Of a stretch of DNA of 64,000 nucleotides, positions 54,264 through 64,000 are shown in pieces. This stretch comes from Legionella sp. PC1000. Lineage in GTDB: Bacteria > Pseudomonadota > Gammaproteobacteria > Legionellales > Legionellaceae. The stretch spans positions 2,326,001 to 2,390,000 of the forward strand of contig NZ_CP059400.1 in NCBI RefSeq assembly GCF_014109805.1. The letters are read 5' to 3'. How positions within the stretch are numbered: the first letter of the stretch is position 1; every line of letters begins with the position of its first letter. The notes below the pieces were generated by a model. The model had not been told where the DNA came from. It worked only from the letters and a program-made list of their open reading frames with translations, and ran no database searches. The position numbers and the translations under genes were made by a program.

Positions 54264-56039
54264 ATGCCCGAAAAAATTGTTCTTATATTCTCTTTAATTT
54301 TACTCACGGGTTTTATATGCCAATGGGTTGCCTCGCACCTCAAATTACCTGCAATAATTTTTTTACTTCTTAGTGGAATTTTTTTCGGTCCAATAATGCA
54401 TTGGCTCAGACCTGACGAGCAATTAGGTGGAATACTTTCTCCTTTTGTCTCTTTTGCAGTTGCAGTTATTCTGTTTGAAGGCAGCATGACTTTAAAGTTT
54501 TCTAAAATCAGCGGTATGGGCTCTGTAATCCGTAATTTAATTAGTGTGGGAGCGCTCATTACCTTTTTATCCGTAGCTGTTGCAACCCATTTTTTAATTA
54601 AATTCTCATGGGAAATTTCTTTCCTGTTTGCCTCACTTATGGTGGTGACTGGCCCGACAGTGATTGCACCCATGTTACGAATTTTGCGACCGAATGCAAA
54701 TATTGCTAATGTTTTACGGTGGGAAGGAATTTTAATTGATCCTATTGGTGCTATTTTAGCGGTTTTAGTATTTGAATTTATTATTTCAAATACATTATCC
54801 GATGGTTTTATTTCTGGTGCTTTTATTTTTGGAGAAATAATTTTAAGTGGTATCTCTTTAGGTGTTATTGGTGCCCTGTCTATAGGAGTAGCATTTAAAA
54901 AATACTGGATTCCTCAATACTTACAAATCTTCGCCGTATTAAGTGCTATCAGTATTGTTTTTGCCAGTTCTAATTATATTACTTCCGAATCCGGTTTACT
55001 TGCTGTAACCGTGATGGGGCTTACGTTAACCAATATTAAAGGTATTGAATTAGATGATATCTTGAATTTCAAGGAAAGTTTGAGTTTAATCCTTTTGTCA
55101 CTCTTATTTATCATCTTAGCTGCACGGATTGATTTATCCTCATTTATTGATTTAGGGTACCCTGCACTTTTATTGTTTTTGGTAATCCAATTTATAATTC
55201 GACCTCTAAATGTTTATTTATGTTCTTTAGGTTCTACATTAACTATGCCTGAACGGCATATGATTGCATGGATTGCACCTCGAGGTATTATTGCTGCAGC
55301 GATATCTGCTTTATTTGCCATGCGATTAGGCAGCTTAGGTTTTTCTGAAGTATCAAAACTTGTCCCTTTAACATTTTTTATGATTATTGGTACCATTATA
55401 TTACAAAGTTTTACAGCGAAAAAAATTGCTCTAAAATTGAAAGTCGCTGAACCCGAACCTCAAGGCTTTTTGATCATTGGTGCGAATAAAGTCGCCCTAG
55501 CAATCGCAAAACAGTTACAGGAAAACAATTTTTACGTATGTCTTATTGATGAAGATTGGTCAGCTCTTAGCAACGCAAAAATGAAGGGATTGGCAACGAT
55601 TTGGGGAAACCCAATTTCTCAACATGTCGAGAACAATCTTAATTTATTCAATATCAAACATTTATTAATTCTCACGCCTTATTTGCAGTTAAACATTCTT
55701 GCAGCCAAACATTACCGCTATTTTTTTCCTGAGCGAGAAATTTTTGCCATTCAAACAGTACTTCCTCAAGAAGGGCAAAGGGAAGAAAAATTTAGTTTTA
55801 AACATAGTGGTAGAAATCTTTTCAAACAAGATATTACTTATCAATGCATAGAGAATTTATTGAATCTAGGCTGCAAAATAAAAACCACCTTAATAACAGG
55901 GCAGTTTTCCTATGAGGAGTATCTGAATATACGTAGCGTCCCATTGTTTGCAATTGATCCCAAAGGGTGTATCTATGTTTTTGCAAATCAACCTGCTTTT
56001 ACCCCTGCTAATGGATGGAAAATCATAGGAATATCTTAA
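54264..56039 (+). CDS. CPA-type cation/proton antiporter with TrkA-N-like domain
   Basis: About 591 residues. An N-terminal antiporter domain of roughly 12 helices includes GPTVIAPMLRIL, DPIGAILAVLVFEF and RGIIAAAISALFAM, typical of NhaP/CPA1 Na+/H+ exchangers. From about residue 400, LIIGANKVALAIAKQLQ is a nucleotide-binding TrkA-N-like Rossmann segment that could gate the transporter. ATG 54264 is used; ATG 54237 would add nine residues. It maintains pH or cation balance. Confidence 0.85.
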   Translation: MPEKIVLIFSLILLTGFICQWVASHLKLPAIIFLLLSGIFFGPIMHWLRPDEQLGGILSPFVSFAVAVILFEGSMTLKFSKISGMGSVIRNLISVGALITFLSVAVATHFLIKFSWEISFLFASLMVVTGPTVIAPMLRILRPNANIANVLRWEGILIDPIGAILAVLVFEFIISNTLSDGFISGAFIFGEIILSGISLGVIGALSIGVAFKKYWIPQYLQIFAVLSAISIVFASSNYITSESGLLAVTVMGLTLTNIKGIELDDILNFKESLSLILLSLLFIILAARIDLSSFIDLGYPALLLFLVIQFIIRPLNVYLCSLGSTLTMPERHMIAWIAPRGIIAAAISALFAMRLGSLGFSEVSKLVPLTFFMIIGTIILQSFTAKKIALKLKVAEPEPQGFLIIGANKVALAIAKQLQENNFYVCLIDEDWSALSNAKMKGLATIWGNPISQHVENNLNLFNIKHLLILTPYLQLNILAAKHYRYFFPEREIFAIQTVLPQEGQREEKFSFKHSGRNLFKQDITYQCIENLLNLGCKIKTTLITGQFSYEEYLNIRSVPLFAIDPKGCIYVFANQPAFTPANGWKIIGIS

Positions 56040-56151
56040 TTTACTTTTAAAAAAAACACCTTTTCTTCTATAATCTTTTTCTAAACGCACGTTAACTGAA
56101 GAAGATATTGGAGTATTTATCTTATAACTGAGTTTTTGAGGTGAGAAAAAT

Positions 56152-56943
56152 ATGGACATTGGAATTCTGTATGCATTAGACAAGAAAGTGGCTGTAGTTA
56201 CAGGAGCTGCTGGTGGTTTAGCGCGAGTTATTATTGATATTCTATCTCAAGCAGGTGCTACGATAGTCATGATCGATACGAATAAGTCAGTAATTGATTT
56301 GCTTGCAAAAGATATGACGTCCCAGGGAAAATCCTGTTTTGCCTTAACTTGCGACGTAACCAATAAATCGCAAATTTTAAAAACCATCTCTGAAATTGAA
56401 ACAAATTATGGAACTATAGATATATTAGTAAACTGCGCAGGCATATTAGGTGCTGATAAACCTTTATTCGAAATTGAAGAAGATGATTGGGATAAAGTAC
56501 TGAACACAAACCTGAAAGGAACTTGGCTGATGTCTACAGAAATTGCCAGGCATATGGTAAAAAATAAAATTAAGGGTAACATCATTAATATTTCTTCGGC
56601 TTGTGGCGATCACGCCCAGCTTAATCGTGTCCATTATGCCACTTCTAAAGCGGGCGTTGAACATTTAACGCGTAATATGGCAGTCGAATTATTGGATTAT
56701 CAGATTCGCGTAAATTGTCTTGCACCCGGTTGGATGTCAACTGAAATGGTACGACAAATTTTAGAAGGACCTGAAGGTGAAAAATGGCGAAAAGCAATTC
56801 CAGTAAAACGTGCTGCCGATCCCCAAGAATTAGCTGGAGCGGTATTATTGCTTGCATCCAATGCATCAAGTTATATGACGGGTTCAACGCTAAGAGTGGA
56901 TGGTGGTTATGCCTGTCATGCAATTGTTTTACCTAAGGAGTAA
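56152..56943 (+). CDS. Short-chain dehydrogenase/reductase
   Basis: 263 residues. Rossmann start VTGAAGGLARVI (a variant of GxxxGxG in which the third Gly is Ala), the NCAGILG motif and the catalytic set Ser in NISSACGD, Tyr and Lys in YATSKAG. GGxxx strand LRVDGGYACHA ends it. The substrate is unknown. The next gene starts 2 bp later, so the two are co-transcribed. Signature GAGGTGAG precedes the ATG. Confidence 0.85.
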   Translation: MDIGILYALDKKVAVVTGAAGGLARVIIDILSQAGATIVMIDTNKSVIDLLAKDMTSQGKSCFALTCDVTNKSQILKTISEIETNYGTIDILVNCAGILGADKPLFEIEEDDWDKVLNTNLKGTWLMSTEIARHMVKNKIKGNIINISSACGDHAQLNRVHYATSKAGVEHLTRNMAVELLDYQIRVNCLAPGWMSTEMVRQILEGPEGEKWRKAIPVKRAADPQELAGAVLLLASNASSYMTGSTLRVDGGYACHAIVLPKE

Positions 56944-56945
56944 CT

Positions 56946-57653
56946 ATGAAACACAACCTGATTATCGTTCCTGGATGGGGTGGAACGGAACTATTATGGA
57001 AACATCAAAGCGAGCATCTTTCTGACATCGCTGATATTACTGTCACGTATTTTCCCGACGCAGAAACCATAGAAGAAATGACAGAACAACTCATTAAAGA
57101 TGCACCTGAAAAATTTATTATCTGTGGGCATTCTTTGGGAGGTTGGGTAGCACAACTCGCTGCAATAAAAGCACCTCATAGAGTTTCTCACCTGATTATC
57201 ATGGGAAGTTGGACAGGTGATTTAGACCACGAGAAACGCCAATATTTTGAGCAGTGGCAGCATGAAATTGAAAATGACCGGCTCGAAAAATTACTCAGTG
57301 AAATCAATGCAACCAGTGTTTTCCCCTCTCGCAGCAATGACAGGACCTTAATGAGCACTCTTATTGAAGGACAATCAAAATTTCCCAGACAAGGATTTCT
57401 GAATCAGACTAAAGCGATGCTAAATAGTCAACCAACAACACTGCAACTTCATAAAATAGTATGCCCAACATTAATTATTTATGGCAGACAAGATAGTGCT
57501 TTTACTTTGGAAACACAGCAATCAATGAAATCTGGTATTCCTTCAGCAAAATTAGCAATTATTGAGGATTGTGGGCATATGCCTCATGTTGAGCAACCGC
57601 AAGCAGTAACTGCATTATTGAGATTTTGGCTTGAAAACCAAGTAAAACAATAA
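56946..57653 (+). CDS. Alpha/beta-hydrolase
   Basis: 235 residues. IIVPGWGGTELLWKHQSEHL is the oxyanion region, GHSLGGW holds the nucleophile Ser, LIIYGRQDSAF the acid Asp and CGHMPHVEQP the catalytic His. The pattern fits BioH/MhpC-like carboxylesterases. Coupled to the SDR, it may form a two-step route for an oxo-ester, but the pathway is unknown. Confidence 0.85.
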   Translation: MKHNLIIVPGWGGTELLWKHQSEHLSDIADITVTYFPDAETIEEMTEQLIKDAPEKFIICGHSLGGWVAQLAAIKAPHRVSHLIIMGSWTGDLDHEKRQYFEQWQHEIENDRLEKLLSEINATSVFPSRSNDRTLMSTLIEGQSKFPRQGFLNQTKAMLNSQPTTLQLHKIVCPTLIIYGRQDSAFTLETQQSMKSGIPSAKLAIIEDCGHMPHVEQPQAVTALLRFWLENQVKQ

Positions 57654-57894
57654 CTGTATTGCAGGTTGGGAATGCATCCCCACCCCCAGATGCTTGCTGG
57701 CTCATTTCCAAGGAGAATGATCCGTGCTTAGTAAAGAGCACTCCGCAGTCACTGACTCTAATTTTGCACCTTCCTTTTTGAGATAATCCCCCCTTGAAAT
57801 GAAAAATTTTATAATTATTTTAAAAGAACTCTCGCAATAAATACGCAAAATGATGTAAAATTATCCATATTTGAATATATAGGGTAGTATTTTA

Positions 57895-59553
57895 TTGAAA
57901 TCGGATATTGAAAAAAGCATACACGCATTAGAAGTACGAATGTCGCTAGTTGAAAAGATTAATGGCATCGGATCAGCGACCGCGCAAAAACAATCTAAAT
58001 CAATTAAAAACAAAAAAAATACGGACAAATCAATACCCAAGCCTATGTCAGGTAATTGGTTAGGTTTTGTTGCTTCAGTTTGTTTTATTCTAGCAGCGTG
58101 CTTCATTGTTAAATTATCAATTGAATCTGGGTGGTTAACTCATGAAAAGCAACTTGGAGTAGCGACATTATTTGGAATGGCTTTATTTACCGCAGGAATT
58201 GTTATTTCCAATGCGGATAGAATATATGCATGCTTTTTACCTGCTGCTGGAGCAATAGTACTTTATTTTACCTGTTATGCCGCATATCAATATTATTTGC
58301 TGATTTCATTTCAAACAGTCATTGCCGTATCAACCATTATCTCAGGGATTTCTATTTGGTTTTATTTACGGTTTAAACATGATATTTATGCGATTGTGGC
58401 TGCATTAGGTGCATACTTTGCCCCCATTGTTGCCGGTGTTGAAAATAATGCTATTTTTTCTTTGTATTATTTCACTATTTGTTCTTTGAATTTTGCAACA
58501 CTTGCTATTTGGGTAGAGTCGCGTACCTTAACTATGATTTCTGCTTACTTAGCAATATCAATAACAGCAATCGTTGGACTAGAACTTAATCAAGATGTGT
58601 TAATCGCTACAGTCCTTGCTCTTAATTTTCTTATTTATTCAATTGGTACTCTATTTTTTACACAATTGACCAAAAAACAGCTCACTGAGAGAGAGTCATG
58701 GAGTCTTTTTCCAGTCTTATTGATTTTCTATGCAATGGAGTATTATTATCTAAGTCGTATTGATCAGACTCTAGCCTCATGTGTTTCCCTAGCATCAGCA
58801 GCTCTTTTAGTCGGACTCTATTGCTCAGCTAAAAGATGGTTTCCTGATCGTCGTTTTAACAGCCGTAATGTACTGCTGACCTTTGTAACCCTTGTCTGTT
58901 TCCATTCTATTTACCTTGGCCTTTTGCCGTTAAGTCTAAGACCATGGCTTTTTGCAGTAATTGTTTTTGCTTACACCCTCTTCCATGAAAAAATTAAATG
59001 GATACAATGGAATATTACATTCTTAATCCCATTTTTGGCGCTCTCTGCTATTTTGGGGATTGAATACTTAAGTATATTAGGCCACTTAGTGAATGGCAGC
59101 GGATTGTCTTGGTCTGCAGTGTCTTGGGTTTCTTTTGCCAGCATTTGGTATTTATTAATACAAAATCGCCAGGAAATAGTTTATAGAGAAGAATATTATT
59201 ATGCATTACTAGCAGCAGCACATCTCCTTGCGATCATGAGTCTTTATCAACTAACTTCCGAATCCAGTACCTTGGCTGTGTCTGCTTCCTGGCTTATGTA
59301 TGTTCTTGTTATCCTCCGCGTTTCAACACTGCGCAATGATGTCCTTATTGCGAAATCAGTTCTCCTTGTTTTATTTTTTGCTGCAGGAAAGGCCTTACTT
59401 TATGATGCATCATCAAGTCCAACAATTATTCGGACATTATCGCTTATCCTTACTGGAGTTGTTTTATATGCTTCAGGGCTTGTCATTAGGAAAAAAACGA
59501 AGTGGAGAAGTAAGCTAATTGAGGGCCATTCTCAAAGTACCGAATTGGATTGA
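57895..59553 (+). CDS. DUF2339 multi-pass membrane protein
   Basis: 552 residues with a charged N-terminal coiled-coil and about fifteen membrane helices. NWLGFVASVCFILAACFIVKL and ALGAYFAPIVAGVENNAIFS are typical of DUF2339. Function is unknown; family members are found in many proteobacteria. It appears to start at a TTG (57895), with AGGGT upstream; no ATG is closer to the family start. It is monocistronic. Confidence 0.78.
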   Translation: MKSDIEKSIHALEVRMSLVEKINGIGSATAQKQSKSIKNKKNTDKSIPKPMSGNWLGFVASVCFILAACFIVKLSIESGWLTHEKQLGVATLFGMALFTAGIVISNADRIYACFLPAAGAIVLYFTCYAAYQYYLLISFQTVIAVSTIISGISIWFYLRFKHDIYAIVAALGAYFAPIVAGVENNAIFSLYYFTICSLNFATLAIWVESRTLTMISAYLAISITAIVGLELNQDVLIATVLALNFLIYSIGTLFFTQLTKKQLTERESWSLFPVLLIFYAMEYYYLSRIDQTLASCVSLASAALLVGLYCSAKRWFPDRRFNSRNVLLTFVTLVCFHSIYLGLLPLSLRPWLFAVIVFAYTLFHEKIKWIQWNITFLIPFLALSAILGIEYLSILGHLVNGSGLSWSAVSWVSFASIWYLLIQNRQEIVYREEYYYALLAAAHLLAIMSLYQLTSESSTLAVSASWLMYVLVILRVSTLRNDVLIAKSVLLVLFFAAGKALLYDASSSPTIIRTLSLILTGVVLYASGLVIRKKTKWRSKLIEGHSQSTELD

Positions 59554-59723
59554 TAGTCAATTAATCATCATGGATGATGAATAAAAAATATCTTCATATC
59601 AGGATAATTCAAAATTGTTGCTTTTTATAATCAACTGTCTGTAATATAAAAAATCACGATTGTCATTTTTTGTTATTTTCGCATTTTAATTTTTAGTATC
59701 AGTTAAAAATAGAGAATAAATAC

Positions 59724-60572
59724 ATGCGTATCAATTTTAGCTTATTAAGACTTTTGCATCTTATTGAGTATCAAAAACCCAAAGGTGAGCAGTGTTCACT
59801 TGAATTGTTTCGACGAAGAATGAATCCAATCGAGCTTTCAACATGTATGCGGCACCTCTATCTGTTCTCTTCTGAACAGATAGAAATGCATAGTGCTCAA
59901 TATCAAGAGATACTTTTAAATTTGAAAAAGCCGCGTTTACATCAAAAATTACCCCAATTAGATATTCTTGAAGGAAGTGAGGCCTATCGATTTCTTTTAT
60001 TTTGGGTCATTGGAGGATTAAATAATAAAAAGCCTTTTGATGACGAACGTATTTTAGGTGATCTGAGAAAAATTTGCAGAAATTATGAAACTTCAATATC
60101 ACCTGCTAAAAAAGAAGCCTGGCAACAAAATCAAGCGGTTATGCATGCATTATTAGCGGATGCAAGGCATTTATTAAAATTAACAAAAAATATTGAATTA
60201 CCTTTAGAAGAAAAGAAAATACTTTTAAAAGCAGTTTGTGATCATTGTACCTGGGTCAGAGAACAAGGTTTTTTTGAGTTAACCCCATGCATCGATTATT
60301 CTTCTTTTCTTGATAAACATGAGATGGTAGTGCACCTTCATGGAATACTCGAAATAGTACGTCGAAAGGTCAATATTGAACTTGATAAAATTGCTGAAGA
60401 TAAAGCGCCTATTTTCTTTTTATTTTCAAGGTCTGCAAACCGCTTGCAAAATAAATTGAACCAGATTGACACACTACAAGCGCTGTTAATAGATGAAGAA
60501 CCTTCCTTAAAACATGCTGATGGATTAATTCATACTGAGGGGATGAAGATGTATGAAGGATACGTAGGATAA
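59724..60572 (+). CDS. Unknown soluble protein
   Basis: 282 residues with no signal or membrane segment, mostly helical, rich in Leu, Lys and Glu. I do not recognise it. It contains an H-rich stretch near HLHGILEIVRRKVNIELDKI and ends close to the convergent lbtC stop. It could be lineage-specific; there is no contextual clue beyond proximity to the legiobactin genes. Confidence 0.6.
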   Translation: MRINFSLLRLLHLIEYQKPKGEQCSLELFRRRMNPIELSTCMRHLYLFSSEQIEMHSAQYQEILLNLKKPRLHQKLPQLDILEGSEAYRFLLFWVIGGLNNKKPFDDERILGDLRKICRNYETSISPAKKEAWQQNQAVMHALLADARHLLKLTKNIELPLEEKKILLKAVCDHCTWVREQGFFELTPCIDYSSFLDKHEMVVHLHGILEIVRRKVNIELDKIAEDKAPIFFLFSRSANRLQNKLNQIDTLQALLIDEEPSLKHADGLIHTEGMKMYEGYVG

Positions 60573-60580
60573 CTATTTTA

Positions 60581-61765
60581 TTATACACCAATACTGTGTT
60601 GGGATAATTTCTCCTCATTTAACTTAAGCCGACTTAAGGTAACTAAACTGAAAAAACCAATCAAGCACAGTAAGCACATAAAAGAACTTACATCTTTAAT
60701 ACCAATGACGCTCGTAATAAAACTAAATAAGGCTGAACAATTGAATTGACAAAATAGGGTTAAAGCTAAAGCCAATGCCATTTGTTTCGGGAACGGGCGT
60801 ACGACTACGGAAGTTGCACTAGCCACAATAAATCCGGTGCCAAAATAATAGATCAGCATTGGGAAAATAAAGATAAGATAAATCGTGTCAGAAAGTAGAC
60901 TAAACAGCCACATTAAAACTGCTGAAAAAGCAAAAAAATAAACCCCAAATGCAGTGAGTTGCCTGCTCGAATAATACTTAACCAAGATGCCGCAGCATGC
61001 TGTGCCTAATAAATGCATGATTGCCATAACTGTTTTAGCAAGACCATACTGGGTGGAACTCCATTGAGCCCCTTTAATCAAAATAAATGATGCAGAAGTA
61101 TTAAAAGCGGATTCACCAGCCATCATTAATGCAGAAATCAATAAATAACCAACAAAAATAGGATGTCGGAAAACTGTTGTTATTATTTCTTTAAAACTCA
61201 AGCTCAATGAATAATTTGGTTTTGTTTCCTGTATCCTCATACTCAAGGGAAATAGAAACAGCGCATACAATGCGATGATTATAGATGCAGTCTGCCAATT
61301 CCAATGACTATTAATTAAGCCTCCCAAAAAAGGTAAAAAGCATATAAAAAAACCTCCCAGAGTAAAAAACCAGGCAAAGTATTGGGTTGCATGCTGTTCA
61401 TCATGAGTATCATTAATCATTGCCCTCCCCATAAGCAATGTTGCTCCTACAGCCATTCCCTGAACAAAACGGCAAAGTAATAAAGCGCCAATAGAAGGAC
61501 TAAATGCAGCGAGAAGATTAGAGATCAGATACAATAACAAGCCCCAAATAAATATAGGTTTCCTGCCATAATGTTCAGAAAGAACTCCCCACAAAATCAT
61601 ACTCAATGCCTTGCCCAGTAAAAAAAGACTAATGGTAAATTGAGCAATATTCGGTTTCACTGAAAAAGAATTGGCTAATTTAGGTAATGCTGGGGTAATA
61701 AAATGAATATCCAAATTCCCAAAAAACCAAGTAAATAATATAAGTAGAAGTTCTTTATTGGTCAT
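60581..61765 (-). CDS. lbtC: MFS transporter, LbtC-like legiobactin importer
   Basis: 394-residue major facilitator with twelve helices; FITPALPKLANSF and GVLSEHYGRKPIF (between helices 2 and 3) fit the DHA-type family. In Legionella pneumophila lbtC encodes the inner-membrane protein needed to take up ferric legiobactin and lies downstream of lbtA and lbtB. The gene overlaps lbtB by 4 bp here, matching that operon. The assignment as importer rests on position and order. Confidence 0.8.
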   Translation of the reverse strand: MTNKELLLILFTWFFGNLDIHFITPALPKLANSFSVKPNIAQFTISLFLLGKALSMILWGVLSEHYGRKPIFIWGLLLYLISNLLAAFSPSIGALLLCRFVQGMAVGATLLMGRAMINDTHDEQHATQYFAWFFTLGGFFICFLPFLGGLINSHWNWQTASIIIALYALFLFPLSMRIQETKPNYSLSLSFKEIITTVFRHPIFVGYLLISALMMAGESAFNTSASFILIKGAQWSSTQYGLAKTVMAIMHLLGTACCGILVKYYSSRQLTAFGVYFFAFSAVLMWLFSLLSDTIYLIFIFPMLIYYFGTGFIVASATSVVVRPFPKQMALALALTLFCQFNCSALFSFITSVIGIKDVSSFMCLLCLIGFFSLVTLSRLKLNEEKLSQHSIGV

Positions 61766-62976
61766 GATGTACTATCTGAATACGCATTGGAAATCTGAGG
61801 TACCGGATTGATAAAAAATCCATGAAACCCCGCCACAAAAAGAGCAAATAAGCCATAGAAGCTGGCAATAATTACAAACAGTGTCGAATAAGCGAGCCAA
61901 TTCATCAGCATGCCTCCGAGTAATAGGCCAATGAGATTTCCTAGTTTGGCAAAAGAATTTGCTAAACCAAGTGCGTAACCAGGTAAAGAATAACGATCGC
62001 TTAAAAGAGCACATAATGCAGGTAATAGGGCAGCTAAAACCACTCCCCATAAGCTACGGAAACAAGCAAAGAGAAAGAGATTGCTTGTAGTTGCTTGACA
62101 TAACATAAGAATTAAACCGATTACACTGTAACGTACTAAATAGCGATGTACTAAAAAAATGTCACCTCGACATTGATCAAACTGACGCCCACACCATTCA
62201 GAACTCACTAACATTCCAGCAGCAGGGAGAGAATAAAGCAGACCGATAAGAATTAAATTATGAGAAAAAGAATCGTTTATAAATAAAGACAATCCCGGAT
62301 CAGGTAAAAACTTAATGATTTGAGTTAAGGTAATTAAAAAACATAGAAAGTATATAGGCTTCGAATCAACCAACAGTCTATTGGTTTTTTGATTCCGATT
62401 TTTATCCGCTTTTTTTGGTGTTGCCGGAAGGTAATATTGCATAATAAGTGTTATAGCCAAGCAAATAGCCGTAGCAATCCCATATAATCCTTGGTAATTG
62501 GTAACAGCTAAGATTATTCCTCCTATGAAACCAGCTAGAGTAGTAGCAATCGCCTTTATAGATTGTAAACGCGCCAGCTGTCGACTTTTATGATGCCATT
62601 CGCAAAGGCTTAATGAATAAGTTTGCATGGATACAATAAAGCCTGCGAAAGCCCCCTGCAAAATACGAATGATTAAAATCCAGACGAGAGAATGAGCAAA
62701 CATCATGGCCAGTTGGGTAACTACCAATGCCCAAGCTGCACGCATTAACATCGATTTATAACCATAACGATCGGCTGCAATCCCCCATACTGGTCCCATG
62801 ATAATGTTCGCAAGCATAGGCAATACGAAACTGAGCATACTATAAAATACCACCTCCTGAAGTGCTCCTTCACTATGGGAGGCTATGAGCAAAGACAAAA
62901 AGGGATTTGTCATTTCTAAAGCCAGGATCATAAAAAATTGACTTACTAAAATGAGCGGCTGAAGTGATTTAGGCAT
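61762..62976 (-). CDS. lbtB: MFS transporter, LbtB-like legiobactin exporter
   Basis: 404-residue major facilitator; MGPVWGIAADRYGYKSML and QGAFAGFIVSMQ are typical of the family. lbtB of L. pneumophila exports legiobactin. It overlaps the end of lbtA by 8 bp and the start of lbtC by 4 bp, so all three are one transcript. The assignment follows the lbtA-lbtB-lbtC order. Confidence 0.82.
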   Translation of the reverse strand: MPKSLQPLILVSQFFMILALEMTNPFLSLLIASHSEGALQEVVFYSMLSFVLPMLANIIMGPVWGIAADRYGYKSMLMRAAWALVVTQLAMMFAHSLVWILIIRILQGAFAGFIVSMQTYSLSLCEWHHKSRQLARLQSIKAIATTLAGFIGGIILAVTNYQGLYGIATAICLAITLIMQYYLPATPKKADKNRNQKTNRLLVDSKPIYFLCFLITLTQIIKFLPDPGLSLFINDSFSHNLILIGLLYSLPAAGMLVSSEWCGRQFDQCRGDIFLVHRYLVRYSVIGLILMLCQATTSNLFLFACFRSLWGVVLAALLPALCALLSDRYSLPGYALGLANSFAKLGNLIGLLLGGMLMNWLAYSTLFVIIASFYGLFALFVAGFHGFFINPVPQISNAYSDSTS

Positions 62977-64000
62977 AATTTCTGCTCAATGGATTTGTAA
63001 TCATAGAAAATAAATCTTCGTTTTGATTTTCATGAAGACGCATGGCCAGCAAACATTTTTGTTGCCAAGGTTCAACAAGCAATTTCGTTCGATGCCAATG
63101 ATGAATTTGGGGCTCAGTTTTAGTTCTAAGTTCTTCTAAAATATCATCGAGAATTTGTCTTACCCTTTGCCAAAGAATAGGCTTAGATAGCTCATAATCG
63201 ACACTTAAACAATCAATAGCATAAGCCAAATTACTCAGCAGATTACCATGTATAAATTTATTACTCAGTTCACTTAGTCCAGTACAGGTTATGGTTGAAT
63301 CTGGATGTAGTGTGGGTTTAATTACTTTCTCATAAAGTGGATGATTGCAAATTTTTATCCCTCCTAGATCACGTATTACAAGACCCGAAGGACGATTTGC
63401 TTGAAAAATAATTAATGTATTTTGTTGATGGGCTTCCAATGCAATCCCATAACATAACAATAGATGCAGCTGACTTGCTAAAACGCAGCGGCAATAATCA
63501 GTAAAGTAATTTACTGGATTACTTTTGCTGAGTTCAATGAGTTCGCTCAATAAAGATCTTCGACTTATAGGTGATCGTTTAAAGAGAGATGCCACTGGAA
63601 CAAGTTTTTGGTTTAATCTAATCCATTGCAACGGGTTTTCACGAACTATGAGGGCCAAATGTTTCTTTTCATTATCAGGAATCGAGGGATGTAACACATT
63701 GATACCAGCTAAATCACGAGCCAAAAATAATTTCCCTCTATAATATTGATTTTGTGCAAGTAATTCATTGAGCCATTGTGATAATGTAGATGAGTTACTT
63801 ACAGATGCAGGGGAAACCGTACGCAAAGATGAAGTTGTATGTACGCCTACAGCCAATTTCAAATGAGGACCATGTTTTGCGAGTGGCATCATGGTACGAA
63901 ATGACATCGAAGGTTTTGTTTGTTGGTATACTGGATTGAGTATAAATTGATGCTCCTCAACCAAGGGTTTTGCAAGCGTCTGTAATTTATTAGCCCACTG
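62969..64000 (-). CDS. lbtA: Legiobactin NIS synthetase LbtA (IucA/IucC family), 5' end outside window
   Basis: The frame is open to the window end, so only the C-terminal 343 residues are seen. FRTMMPLAKHGPHLKLAVG (an SxRTxxP-type motif) and TTSSLRTVSPAS belong to the ATP/carboxylate-binding region of IucA/IucC synthetases, and ALEAHQQNTL and RDLGGIKI occur in the C-terminal fold. These enzymes join carboxylates to amines to build siderophores. Legiobactin is a polycarboxylate siderophore, and LbtA is required for it. The upstream iron-control site lies outside the window. Confidence 0.9.
   Translation of the reverse strand, partial: QWANKLQTLAKPLVEEHQFILNPVYQQTKPSMSFRTMMPLAKHGPHLKLAVGVHTTSSLRTVSPASVSNSSTLSQWLNELLAQNQYYRGKLFLARDLAGINVLHPSIPDNEKKHLALIVRENPLQWIRLNQKLVPVASLFKRSPISRRSLLSELIELSKSNPVNYFTDYCRCVLASQLHLLLCYGIALEAHQQNTLIIFQANRPSGLVIRDLGGIKICNHPLYEKVIKPTLHPDSTITCTGLSELSNKFIHGNLLSNLAYAIDCLSVDYELSKPILWQRVRQILDDILEELRTKTEPQIHHWHRTKLLVEPWQQKCLLAMRLHENQNEDLFSMITNPLSRNYA

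Noticed and set aside
57731..57795. Short GTG reading frame with an AAGGAG site between the alpha/beta-hydrolase and DUF2339 genes
   Set aside because: Only about 20 codons with no recognisable feature; likely chance.
1..64000. CRISPR arrays, rRNA genes and additional tRNAs
   Set aside because: No regularly spaced repeat array, no rRNA-like conserved segments and only one tRNA cloverleaf were recognised by eye.

Overview
The window is AT-rich gammaproteobacterial DNA and almost certainly comes from a Legionella-type bacterium (Legionellaceae, species not resolved). The grounds are the combination of a type II secretion block laid out like lspFGHIJK, an EnhA-like L,D-transpeptidase, a Sel1-repeat protein, an OXA-29-like class D beta-lactamase, the legiobactin cluster lbtA-lbtB-lbtC, and many large eukaryote-like proteins of the kind delivered by Dot/Icm.

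Layout. 1-5.6 kb: cell-envelope genes (3' end of mrdA/PBP2, rodA, rnhB, a GnnA-like UDP-sugar dehydrogenase next to lpxB, a Fis regulator). 5.7-8.2 kb: an EnhA-like gene split by an in-frame TGA, and a coiled-coil/His-rich membrane protein that could be an effector. 8.4-14.2 kb, minus strand: htpG, a PLP enzyme, yaaA, a DUF4124 protein and glnA. 14.3-18.6 kb: a tight operon for the pseudopilus and platform of type II secretion (gspF to gspK). 18.6-27.8 kb: Sel1-repeat protein, pmbA, a NAGPA-domain protein, an unknown protein and nrdAB. 28-31.8 kb: two small envelope proteins, the OXA beta-lactamase and an ABC exporter. 31.88 kb: tRNA-Arg(CCT).

From the tRNA to about 52.2 kb lies an accessory region with decayed genes (a gamma-glutamylcyclotransferase/outer-membrane chimera, both halves of an AbiE-like toxin-antitoxin pair, an IS5-type transposase scrap) and intact eukaryote-interacting candidates. 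These are a C58/YopT-like cysteine protease fused to ankyrin repeats, an alpha/beta-hydrolase fused to hemerythrin with an AraC regulator beside it, a protein with 43-residue helical repeats around a RAP-like nuclease-fold domain, two tandem ADP-ribosyltransferase-like proteins followed by a possible macro-like protein, a paralogous pair of acidic proteins, and a second, short C58-like protease. 52.4-60.6 kb returns to ordinary genes (NTF2-like protein, TerB/Coq4-like protein, CPA-type antiporter, SDR, alpha/beta hydrolase, DUF2339 protein, one unknown). 60.6-64 kb is the legiobactin operon on the minus strand; its synthetase runs off the end.

The most unusual signal is a 142-bp palindromic-ended repeat, present in gapless register at the 5' ends of lpxB and gspH, with a shortened third copy in gspI. 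All three are translated in the same frame of the element, so they add peptide extensions to lipid A synthase and to two pseudopilin leaders. This is a Rickettsia-palindromic-element-like, protein-coding mobile repeat. Function statements for accessory proteins rest on motif recognition by eye and are inference unless stated otherwise.
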